A DNA stretch of 64,000 nucleotides from NCBI RefSeq assembly GCF_036324505.1, contig NC_086362.1, positions 11,343,043-11,407,042 on the forward strand, read 5' to 3'. Source of the stretch: Eleginops maclovinus. Lineage: Eukaryota > Chordata > Actinopteri > Perciformes > Eleginopidae. Below the pieces are notes generated by a model. That model made no database searches. It was not told the DNA's origin and worked only from the letters and a program-made list of their open reading frames with translations. The position numbers were made by a program, and so were the translations under genes. Each line of letters opens with the position of its first letter. Within the stretch, counting starts at the first letter, position 1. Of the stretch, positions 12,108-64,000 are shown piece after piece.

Positions 12108-13329
12108 TTTTTCTATGTGTCAATTATAAATGTATTCAAATTGACTGGCTCCATAGCTAATTTTGTCCACTCATTGATGAGTAAGGACCACCAGCCCTTG
12201 TGTAAACAGCAATACAGTAAAGTTACTATACATATAATTAATCACAAAAAGTTCCACCACATGCTTGAAACACAAAGATTCACATTGAAATTGGGAAAAA
12301 TGATTTAATGAAACAGATATTTTTATAAACTGTCAACGAAGTTAGGTTATAGAATGTTTGCATTGCACCGGGAGTGAAGCCCCAAGAAGACCAGGCATGG
12401 GCAGGGAATGTTGGTAAGAAACAGCTGTTAGAAGCACACAAGAGAGGCCAGAGGTCACAGGGAGAGCCCCAGAGGAATAATCACAGTTGTTGAAAGCCTA
12501 GATTCAATACGGATAGGACAGAGAGGGACGGCTTCCTTAATATTCTATCCATCTAGTCTCACAGAAGGTCCTTGCACAGCTGTTAAAATTGTGCATAACA
12601 AATCTTTCAGAATAAAAAGGTTCAGAATACATTATTTGGACAGTGCAGGCAGAGACCCAACAAATAAAAGTATCATGTTATCCCCTCCAATCAGCATTCA
12701 AGTACTGACAATGTTCATCATGATAGCTAATTACTTAATTGTAAGCCATCCCCCAAACTCACCATAACCCCCTGATAATCAAGCCTCTTGACATGATTTG
12801 CCACTTGACTTTGAACTACTTTTTCACCACTGAGAAAAGTACAGAAAAAGCAAACAACCACTACAGGACTGAAGGGTGGGATTAGGGAGCATGTTTCCTT
12901 GGAGGGCGTTTTTATCACAAGTCCAGCCGTGATTATTGATGTTCCTAATTTATCATAGCTTTTATCTTTACCATCCTAGTGAAGTGCTGTGAAAGGTTTT
13001 ATGTTGTGATAATTTACATCACTAATTATTATTAGAGACCTAACAAATAATGTTATGGAATTATACTCTGAAGATGCAATCTGATGATGATGAACTTTTA
13101 ATTTTATACCATGTAATGCCATTCTTTGTTTAATATATTCACTATGATTATTTTCCCTTCGAAAACACTGAAATAACGTGTTCCCTTCACAGTGCACGCT
13201 CCCGCGAGTGGCAAGCACGTTCTCGCTCAGATTGACCACATGGTTCACATGTTAGCCTATAGGAACGCTTCCTTCGTGCGCGCGGAACTTGATTCAGGAA
13301 GTACGCATTTCATTTCTTGTTCCTAACAA
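12108..13329. other. fxr2-haus4 intergenic spacer; haus4 promoter at its right end
   Basis: No gene, RNA gene or clear transposon is recognised. The left ~1 kb is AT-rich. The last ~150 bases become CpG-rich and hold an ETS-like CAGGAAGT at 13295-13302, consistent with the haus4 promoter. A TTCGAA, similar to the cell-cycle CHR element, lies near 13158. Confidence 0.4.
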
Positions 13330-13473
13330 ATGAGCGAAAACAAGTCTTTAGAAACACAAAACTTCATGAATTACTTGTTTAAAAAGGAAAATAATCCAGA
13401 CGAAAATGTCGGCTGCAGAGTCTACATATGTATCAACGCTTGGAAAAGGCGACAGTTTGCACCAACAGGGTAA
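13330..13473 (+). other. Upstream ORF overlapping the haus4 start codon
   Basis: An ATG at 13330-13332 opens a 47-codon frame that overlaps the haus4 ATG (13406) in another frame. It ends in TAA at 13471-13473, inside the exon 1 donor (G|GTAAGG), so it is only closed there in unspliced RNA; in spliced mRNA the frame runs on into exon 2. The peptide resembles nothing I know. Whether the transcript starts upstream of 13330 is not known. Confidence 0.4.
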
Positions 13474-14964
13474 GGAAATATGTTACTTGATGCTGTTAGC
13501 TGCTGCTTAACCTACTCTGATGCTCTAAAGCTAATTTAAAATTAAACAGTTGTCGTTCAACGTTAAGATTTCTTAATCGTGTCCTAAAACCAGTGTAATT
13601 ACATTTGTATTAGTTAAATGCAGAGGTCGAAGTAAAAGTAGCAATAATACAGTGTAGAAATACTCAGTTACTAGTAACACTCGTGCATTTTAAATTGTAC
13701 TTAAGCAATAGTACAAAAGTATAAGCATCAAAATATATTTGAAGTCCCTAAAGTAAAAGTAATCATTGTGCAGCATGACCCATTCAAGCACCATATATAT
13801 TTAAAATTATTGTATTATAATTATTGATGTATTAACTTCAATGTTTCTCTTGGTAAAAGTGGGGTTTATTTGAATTACTGTATTTGAAATCTATTTTAAA
13901 AATGTAGTGCAGTGGCATTATGTGCAAAAACTCAAGTAAAGTAGCAGTGAGAGTAGTAGCATAGGCTGAATTGGATAGAAGATATAGTGGTATTAATTTG
14001 TAGTGCAGTGCAGTAGCCTAACTGTTCTTTTACTGTCTTCCCAAACAGTTCTCGCCTCCTTCCCTCTGTGTGACATAACAGAAGAGGATCTGACCCAGAA
14101 CCCTCAGTTCTGTAAACTCCTTGCCACCCTGGCACAACATGTGGACCAAAGTGGACTCACTGTCCCACTGAAGACAGAGCTGGAAAAGGTATCAGCAAGC
14201 TTGGATGACATTTTATAAAGTTTCTTACCACATTTGCTGACATACAAACTCATTATTTAGCAAGATGGACTATTAATCAGAATCAGAATTCCTTTATTAG
14301 TCCCGCAGTGTGGATATTGACAGTAACTTATTAAATATAGAGAATAAGTACACGACCATGGCTAAAAATGGGTAGCAGCAATTAAAGAAACTAAGTGACT
14401 TCAGTAACATACAAAGGTGTGGAGACATAAACTTTTTGGGACATTTAGAAAAATGTATTTACATAAAAGTTATTATTGAACAGTGCAATTGCAAAAAAGT
14501 GTTTGTATTGCAAATTGAAGGTTTATTGCACACGATTGAATCAGTCTATGGTGCAACTCAAACTATACCTCCTCGAATAGCTACATTTTGGCTGGAATTT
14601 CAGCTTTATGAAGAGAAGTAATTCACATTTTATTACAAAGTAAGGAACCTGTGACTTACTGACATCTTCTGGTAACTGTAAAGAATTGCAATCACAGAGA
14701 CCGTCTCCCTACATGGGTCTGCAACATTGTGTGTATTGATGTGCAATCACACATGTTTATTCCAGGCTGAGCAAAAGCTGCAGAGCCAGAGGCGTTACTG
14801 GCTGCGCTCCGAGGGCATCCATAAAGCACTGCAAGAGATGATCCAGGACAACTGTATCAGGAAGCACCACGCCACTGTACCACCGGACCAGAACATGGTA
14901 CATTTCCCACACTTGTTCGCACATGAACAGCTGTCGTTGAATCATGAATATACTCACTTTGCAC

Positions 14965-15003
<39 letters not shown>

Positions 15004-18000
15004 TTCCATGAGACAATGGAGAAGTGTCTGCTGGTGGTTCAGTGTATCAGACAGCTGGATCCCAGTAGCACAACCAACCAGGACCAGCCTTCTGTTCTGG
15101 GTCTGACCCCCCAACAGATGATGGAGCTCATGCCATCGGAGAAGGTGAATAGCCATAATTCACATACAGTGGGGCAAAAAAGTATTTAGTCAGCCACCAA
15201 TTGTGCAAGTTCTCCCATTTAAAAAGATGAGAGAGGCCTGTAATTTTTATCATAGGTATACCTCAACTATGAGAGACAGAATGAGAAAAAAAAATCCAGG
15301 AAATCACATTGTAGGATTTTTAAAGAATTTATTTTCAAATGATTGTGGAAAATAAGTATTTGGTCAATAACAAAAGTTCATCTCAATACTTTGTTATATA
15401 CCCTTTGTTGGCAATGACAGAGGTCAAACGTTTTCTGTAAGTCTTCACAAGGTTTTCACACACTGTTGCTGGTATTTTGGCCCATTCCTCCATGCAGATC
15501 TCCTCTAAAGCAGTGATGTTATGGGGCTGTCGCTGGGCAACACGGACTTTCAACTCCCTCCAAAGATTTTCTATGGGGTTGAGATCTGGAGACTGGCTAG
15601 GCCACTCCAGGACCTTGAAATGCTTCTTACGAAGCCACTCCTTCGTTGCCCTGGCGGTGTGTTTGGGATCATTGTCATGCTGAAAGACCCAGCCACGCTT
15701 CATCTTCAGTGCCCTTACTGATGGAAGGAGGTTTTCACTCAAAATCTCACGATACATGGCCCCATTCATTCTTTCCTTTACACTGATCAGTGGTCCTGGT
15801 CCCTTTGCAGAAAAACAGCCCCAAAGCATGATGTTTCCACCCCCATGCTTCACAGTAGGTATGGTGTTCTTTGGATGCAACTCTGCATTCTTTCTCCTCC
15901 AAACACGACGAGTTGAGTTTTTACCAAAAAGTTCTATTTTGGTTTCATCTGACCATATGACATTCTCCCAATCCTCTTCTGGATCATCCAAATGCCCTCT
16001 AGCAAACTTCAGACGGGCCTGGACATGTACTGGCTTAAGCAAGGGGACACGTCTGGAAGTGCAGGATTTAAGTCCCTGGCGGCGTAGTGTGTTACTGATG
16101 GTAGCCTCTGTTACTTTGGTCCCAGCTCTCTGCAGGTCATTCACTAGGTCCCCCCGTGTGGTTCTGGGATTTTTGCTCACCGTTCTTGTGATCATTTTGA
16201 CCCCACGGGGTCAGATCTTGCGTGGAGCCCCAGATTGAGGGAGATTAGCAGTGGTCTTGTATGTCTTCCATTTTCTAATAATTGCTCCCACAGTTGATTT
16301 CTTCACACCAAGCTGCTTACCTATTGCAGATTCAGTTTTCCCAGCCTGGTGCAGGTCTACAATTGTGTCTCTGGTCTCCTTTGACAGCTCTTTGGTCTTG
16401 GCCATAGTGGAGTTTGGAGTATGACTGTTTGAGGTTGTGGACAGGTGTCTTTTATACTGATAACGAGTTCAAAAAGGTGCCATTAATACAGGTAACGGGT
16501 GGAGGACAGAGGAGCCTCTTAAAGAAGAAGTTACAGGTCTGTGAGAGCCAGAAATCTTGCTTGTTTGTAGGTGACCAAATACTTATTTTACCGAGGAATT
16601 TACCAATTAATTCATTAAAAATCAGACAATGTGATTTCCTGGATTTTTTTTCTCATTCTGTCTCTCATAGTTGAGGTATACCTTTGATGAAAATTACAGG
16701 CCTCTCTCATCTTTTTAAATGGGAGAACTTGCACAATTGGTGGCTGACTAAATACTTTTTTGCCCCACTGTACATTCTTAAAGAAGAATTAATTACTTGG
16801 GTTATTATGTGTTTTGTGTATGTATTTGAAATGATGGATTAAACAGTGGTATTAAAGTACACTTTTTTTCAGAAAAGCAAGAAAAGGAGACTCACTTCAG
16901 TAAAAAAAGTGTAGCTTAAATGTTATTTATCTTTTGCAGAATGTTCAAAGAATGAAACAGAGTCTTCCCAAAGAGCTGGAGAAACATCTGAAGAAAAAGT
17001 GTTTGAGCCTCCTCTCTTACTATCAACCTGAATGGGGTACAGTAACACTGATTCATCTGTTCCCACCAGTAAAAATCATCATACAATTTCACCATCTTTG
17101 TATCACTGCATTGTTCTGACGCTGGTGTTATTTGGTATCTCTTCTAGAGAACGAGAGTGAGGGTCTGAAGAACAGCAAGTTGTCTCATCTATCAGCCCAG
17201 CTGGACAATGAGAAGAAAAGAGCAGAGAGTCTGAAGGAGACCAGCTGGGAAAACAGTGTCCTCCTGCAGAGACAGACTCAGCTCTACCTCTCTGTAAGTG
17301 CTCATTTAATTGCATGTAAAAAAGCATGTAATTATGTCACATTACCATATGTACACAGGCCCAATTCCAAACTGCTCCCACTAAATAAAGTGGCTTTATG
17401 ACAAACTCCCCTCTCTCCGACAGAAACAGGAAATTCCATAAGTTTGCATAACAAACATTCACCTCCTAGGCCCTGCTGTGGTGCCCTTGATCAAGGCACC
17501 GGACACCTCCAATCCCCCCGTCCCCATTGCTCCCCGGGCGCTGCACAATAGCTGCCCACTGCTCCTAGTACTAGGATGGGTTAAATGCAGAGGTCAAATT
17601 TCACTGTGTGTGCTCTGCTGAGTGCATGTATGTGACAAATAAAGAGGGTTTCATCCTCCGATTCTATCTTCTATCTATCAAGGGTTACAAATCTGCATCT
17701 CTTGGACAAAAAATAATTGAAAAAGAACTTGTAAAATCTTTTCTTTTTTTGTATACCTCTTTTTGTTTTCAATCTGCTTGGTTTTGCAACAGTCCCTGTA
17801 AAAAAATGTACAATGAAATGCACATGTTTACAGTTTTCTACACTTGATACGGGTATATGCTCCTAATGACAAAAAAGAGTAAACTACGAAGTTCACGTCA
17901 AAGGCGATTTTAATATCTTATTTTGTGCAGTTTACTAGTCAATGTTTTTACGGATCTGTAGAGAAGGACGTAGGGGTCGGTTTGGAATTGGGCCATACTG

Positions 18001-19219
18001 TCAAATATAATTTTGTTCCATTGTTTTTTTCTTCTTGTGTCCAGGAACAGATCAAGTGTATTCAGCTTCTCCAGTCTCTCATCTTGGACCACAGGCTGAG
18101 GATCCAGACGGATCTGGATCGGAAGAAGTTGGACTACTTTGAGGGAAAATTGGAGTTAGTCTTGCAGAAGATCAAGTAAGCATGCTTATATACGTTTTAA
18201 TAATAAGAATAACTTAAACTTATATAGCGCCTTTCGTGGTACCCAAGGCCGCCTTACAAATAGCGAGGGGAAAAGGGGAGTGGGGGGTTAGGGATCAAAG
18301 GACTTAGTGAAGTAGATTTGGTGGTGCCTTTTATCCAGAAAGTCTTACTAGGAAAATAACTTAAATTTCTCGATCAAATCTTGTTCTTTTTAGTACTGTA
18401 AATCCTGCACAACCCTTTGAATGTGTTGCAAATGTATGCTCAAAACTACCTCTCTGTAAATCTGCACAGCTCTCCACTTTGAATAAAGTATTTTTCTTTT
18501 CTTTTGTTCTACTCAGTTTCTTACATATTTATTATTATTCAAATACTGTCTTTAGTTTTTATTTGTTACAATAGTGTTTAAACTCGTTTTAAAAATATAT
18601 ATTTTTTGCTCCTTTCTTTCTGTGTCTTTGTATGCAGTATTTACACCAAAGCAAATTCCTCTTATGTGTTAGCCTACTTCGTAATAAAACCGATGCTGAT
18701 TCGGATCAGTATTGCATGCATTTCATTTTTTAAATTTGTGTTTCTCTTCTTTCTTTAAAGGGCAGAGATGGTGGAAATTCAGCTGGACACGTACCCAGTG
18801 GACAAAATATCTGCTCATAGAAAAATAAGGCAAGATGCTTTTTGTCTATCTCTGAAAAAATTCAAAATTTTCATCAATTGCAATTTAATTCATAGAAGGC
18901 ATACTATTTCTCCCGAGCGTGAAGCGTGAATGTACCGCAGCTTCTGGGTATCAACCCTGCATAATATATATTGTTCAGTTGCTACATTATAACTGGCTTT
19001 TATTTCTCTAACAATATGTTGTTGTTGTTGTGTCTTAATTTCAGAGAGAAGCTGGTGTCTGATCTGAAGGCCAGTCAGGTGGAGAAGCACTCCATTGAGT
19101 TGAAACTGGCCTCCTTTGAGATCTTGGGGAAAGACTTTGAGGCCTTGGCCGAGGAGTACTGCAGATTACGGCAGGAGATAGAAATGAATAACTGGGCTCT
19201 GAAGGAGTTCACCCAGTGA
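13406..19219 (+). CDS. haus4: haus4, HAUS augmin-like complex subunit 4 (9 coding exons, complete)
   Basis: Subunit of the eight-protein augmin complex, which recruits gamma-tubulin to existing spindle microtubules for branching nucleation in mitosis. Exons: 13406-13469, 14049-14188, 14766-14897, 15004-15144, 16940-17036, 17148-17293, 18045-18175, 18761-18829, 19045-19219. These give 364 residues against about 363 in human HAUS4. Matching segments: [20 protein letters not shown] (human SKEDLLQNPYFSKLL), [49 protein letters not shown], and the end [20 protein letters not shown]...NWALKEFTQ. The protein is mostly helical and coiled-coil, with no catalytic motif, as expected. The start was chosen because it gives the shortest N-terminus in frame with exon 2, with AAA before ATG. 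The last intron has a GC donor. Intron 3 ends in a TG microsatellite, and intron 4 carries a Tc1 transposon in the opposite orientation. Confidence 0.96.
13612..13970. repeat. Dispersed 'AAGTAAAAGTA' repeat copy in haus4 intron 1
   Basis: Contains many AGTAAAAGTA, AGTACAAAAGTA and ACTCAGTTACTAGTAAC motifs. It shares motifs with 45680-45780 and, inverted, with 62150-62560. This is a repeat type I associate with percomorph genomes; the family name is unknown to me. Confidence 0.55.
14274..14325. repeat. Retroposon-like fragment in haus4 intron 2
   Basis: AATCAGAATCAGAATTCC and TTTATTAGTCCCGCAGTGTGG. This is a widespread fish dispersed-repeat motif. Confidence 0.5.
14967..15000 (+). repeat. (TG)17 microsatellite abutting the haus4 exon 4 acceptor
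   Basis: TG dinucleotides run directly into the TAG acceptor at 15001-15003. They replace the normal polypyrimidine tract of a 106-base intron (14898-15003). A branch-point-like TACTCAC lies at 14951-14957. Confidence 0.9.
15167..15366 (+). repeat. Left terminal inverted repeat of the Tc1 element
   Basis: Runs from the CAGTGGGG end to the inner direct repeat AATAAGTATTTGGTCA (ends about 15366). It is nearly identical to the reverse complement of 16572-16770. Confidence 0.9.
15383..16405 (-). pseudogene. Tc1 transposase gene with one in-frame stop
   Basis: Reading starts at 16405 ([20 protein letters not shown]), the paired helix-turn-helix DNA-binding region. It stops at an in-frame TGA at 16213-16211 just after GAPRKI. 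The same frame continues from 16210 ([11 protein letters not shown]) to a stop at 15383-15385. No frameshift is needed: a single base change explains the break. The catalytic triad is intact: Asp in VIWSDETK, Asp in QHDNDPKHT and Glu in DLNPIENLW, with 34 residues between the last two (DD34E, the Tc1 signature). Total length is about 340 codons, normal for the family. The downstream part alone lacks the DNA-binding domain, so this copy is probably non-autonomous. Confidence 0.93.
16572..16770 (-). repeat. Right terminal inverted repeat of the Tc1 element
   Basis: Reverse complement matches the left repeat. The inner direct repeat TGACCAAATACTTATTTTA is at 16572-16590 and the outer end CCCCACTG is at 16763-16770. 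Confidence 0.9.
17468..17665 (+). repeat. Retroposon (SINE/LINE) 3' fragment in haus4 intron 6
   Basis: Contains CTGTGGTGCCCTTGATCAAG, GGGCGCTGCACAATAGCTGC and GGTTAAATGCAGAGGTCAAA, then GTGACAAATAAAG and a CTATCT-rich end. This matches a retroposon tail I recall from fish; the exact family is not assigned. Confidence 0.6.
18199..18264. repeat. Dispersed repeat fragment in haus4 intron 7
   Basis: TTATATAGCGCCTTTCGTGG and CCAAGGCCGCCTTACAAAT. This is a common fish interspersed motif. Confidence 0.5.
18830..19044 (+). other. haus4: haus4 intron 8, GC-AG type
   Basis: Exon 8 ends ...AAAATAAG and the intron begins GCAAGA, the usual form of a GC donor. The acceptor is TTAATTTCAG before 19045. 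The join gives [10 protein letters not shown], in frame with the conserved C-terminal helix. No GT donor nearby keeps frame. Confidence 0.8.
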
Positions 19220-19591
19220 AAGGACAAGTGAAGATCATACCTGACACCGGGACAACAGCCAGCCATTCCCTGCTCAGACAGTGTGTGGACTTTTTGGCTC
19301 CCATATTACTCCTAACCAAGAATGCTGTTTAATAACCACCCTACACTCTTAAAATAGTCAACCATATTCAGTACATCACCATGGTAATCAACATGTATGC
19401 ATTTCTCTTTGTAATTAAATGCAGTGTTACATTAAGCTTCACTTTCCTTCTCTGAATGATAACTTATATACATAAACATACTTATGAAGAAAGTGAGAGT
19501 ATATTAATATTGACAATGCTTAAATCCTTTGTCTTCATACTTGGAAGATGCAGCAGTCAAACATCTATCCACTTGATCTTACTTCACCTGA

Positions 19592-19597
19592 AATAAA
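19592..19597 (+). terminator. haus4: Probable haus4 poly(A) signal AATAAA
   Basis: Canonical AATAAA about 370 bases after the haus4 stop codon. It is the best candidate among few, and its use is unverified. Confidence 0.5.
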
Positions 19598-19619
19598 AAT
19601 CACGAGGTGGAATTTTCAT

Positions 19620-20616
19620 GTAACAGTTTATCTAGAGTATCAACACAGTAAAATGTGCCAAAGCTGGGAAAATGATTGTTGTGTATTTTTATAAACCTGT
19701 AAGAAAATAAACTAAATTGAACAAGTGAAAAGATGCCGTAAATATTGTTTTCCTTAATTATAGACTGCCAGATAAATAATCCTTGTGAAAGATTAACTAC
19801 CTGTTTTTTCCAAGTAGTTCCCGATTTGATATGTCTTTTCCTGGAGCATGTTAAAAAAAAAAAAATCCGAAACACTTTAGGATCAGATTAATGTCAGTTT
19901 GCAGGGGTTTCCCACAAGATGGCAGTATACTTGAACTTTTCAAGAGATGCCATACCATATTTTCCACTAGACAGTGATATTTTTTGCTGACATGCTTGAT
20001 TTGCTTCTTTATTATTTTACCTCCTGCAACAATTTTACAAAAAGCTTTTTCTTTTCAACTTGTCACCCCTCCCTATAATGTCACAAAAACGAATGATGTT
20101 GTTCAAAGCGCAAACAAAAACCCTGTTTGATTTAATGTGATTTAATCTTTTGATCATCAGTATATTTTAAAAACTATGCATTTGATCAACCACGGCTGGA
20201 AAATGTGAAGAAACCTTTACTTAGTTCTTTAAGTATTCTTGTGTTTTTTACTTTACCACAGCAAGCAGCAATCGTATTTAAATCAAGCATTTAGGGAATT
20301 GTCTTTATTGTTTTGATGTTGACAAAGACTGTATTGGGTATTTGCCGCTGTCTGGTTGTGTTCTTATCATTGACGATCTTCGGTTGTGTGTGCTCCACTA
20401 AGGGGAAACGGAAGTAGGCCGGGGTGAAGCATCTCGCCCCGTTATACCCTCTCTGCTCTCTCATCAGCAGCAACAGCCCCGCCTCGCGACGCCAACCGCT
20501 GGCTGGTTCGCCTCCAACACAACCTCCCACATCTGGCTGTCACAACGTGCTGCTCCTCCGGTACCGCGGCATGCTCACATACACACCGAGTGGAATTTTT
20601 ACAAGAGGGGCACACA
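19620..20616 (+). promoter_or_regulatory. dock11: haus4-dock11 spacer and dock11 promoter/5' leader
   Basis: The left part is AT-rich with no gene. From about 20380 the sequence becomes GC- and CpG-rich, with an ETS-like CGGAAGT at 20409-20415. This is consistent with a TATA-less dock11 promoter and first-exon leader. No other coding potential is seen. Confidence 0.45.
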
Positions 20617-63540
<42,924 letters not shown>

Positions 63541-64000
63541 GTACATAAAACACACTCGGACACAAACACACCCGAAGCTGCAACACAGTGATGATACATT
63601 TATTGTTCTCTTTATGAGGTTGTTCATCCCTCCCAGAGATGTCTTGCACAATCTTTTTCTGGGGGAAAATATGCGTTAATTAATTTGCCTTATGACTTTG
63701 GACTAGCCCCCTTGTTCTTTAGCTCCTAAATGGCAGTGAACATTAAACAGCTGGCTACTGTGGTGAGGAGCAGCTGGATATTGGGATCCTTCCAGCAACC
63801 CCCTTTTAAAAATCCCAGCCAAAGCCATGGTATTATTTAAATGTGGTGTTTCTTTCTTAGCGTACAGTCACGAAGCGAGACTAAGCACTAAATAGCAAAA
63901 GATGAATCAGCTCAGGTTGACCCTACAAAAAGTCCCTTTACATGTGTTGTTATTACTCTCTGTGTTTTTAAATTGGACGAATGATCCAACCGCATTTGCC
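63541..64000 (+). other. dock11: dock11 intron 49, continues past the window
   Basis: No exon is recognisable in the remaining 460 bases. The next dock11 exon should lie to the right. Confidence 0.7.

Larger units (their letters stand above)
15167..16770. mobile_element. Tc1-type DNA transposon, 1604 bp, full length, inside haus4 intron 4
   Basis: The element has long inverted repeats at both ends, beginning CAGTGGGGCAAAAAAGTATT, and is flanked by TA dinucleotides (15165-15166 and 16771-16772), the Tc1/mariner target duplication. Each inverted repeat is about 200 bp. Each contains an outer and an inner copy of an AAGTATTTRGTCA motif, the IR-DR arrangement of fish Tc1 elements. The two repeats differ by only a few substitutions and one short divergent stretch, so the insertion is fairly young. 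It contains a transposase gene on the minus strand broken by one stop codon. Confidence 0.97.

Noticed and set aside
16190..16215. Frameshift in the Tc1 transposase
   Set aside because: The two halves are in the same frame. A single TGA explains the break, so no frameshift is needed.
15756..16238. 160-codon plus-strand frame inside the Tc1 element
   Set aside because: It is the antisense shadow of the transposase on the minus strand.

Overview
The window is vertebrate nuclear DNA, most likely from a spiny-rayed (percomorph) teleost. The reasons are intron-rich genes whose proteins match vertebrate families over their full length, abundant CA/TG microsatellites, an almost intact Tc1-type transposon with ~200 bp inverted repeats, and dispersed repeats I associate with percomorph genomes. 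No bacterial, viral or CRISPR-like system is present.

Layout. (1) Positions 1-11261, minus strand: a complete fxr2 gene (FMR1 autosomal homolog 2, an RNA-binding translational regulator). It has 17 coding exons and encodes 657 residues, with the start codon at 11261-11259 and the stop at 297-295. (2) 11262-13329: a CpG-rich fxr2 promoter, a cluster of five CCAAT boxes and an otherwise featureless spacer. (3) 13406-19219, plus strand: a complete haus4 gene (augmin/HAUS complex subunit 4) of 9 coding exons and 364 residues. A 1604 bp Tc1 element sits in its intron 4, and its last intron uses a GC donor. (4) 19220-20616: haus4 3' end and dock11 promoter region. (5) 20617 to the right edge, plus strand: dock11 (zizimin-2, a Cdc42/Rac guanine nucleotide exchange factor). 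49 coding exons (1908 codons plus one base) are visible, with N-terminal region, PH, DHR1, helical middle and most of DHR2. The last exons lie beyond 64000. I checked every exon for reading-phase continuity and splice signals.

The three genes are not known to act in one pathway: fxr2 regulates mRNA, haus4 nucleates spindle microtubules and dock11 activates Rho GTPases. fxr2 and haus4 are divergently transcribed about 2.1 kb apart. haus4 and dock11 are in tandem about 1.4 kb apart.

The accessory interest lies in repeats and splicing. There is a 737 bp hAT-type non-autonomous element with a perfect 8 bp target duplication, nested in an older repeat. There is a fossil of a second Tc1-like transposase. 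TG/CA microsatellites directly abut several real splice sites. A candidate 39-nt in-frame cassette exon lies in dock11, and a GGA microsatellite is translated as poly-glycine. I see no novel multi-gene system; the locus itself is ordinary.
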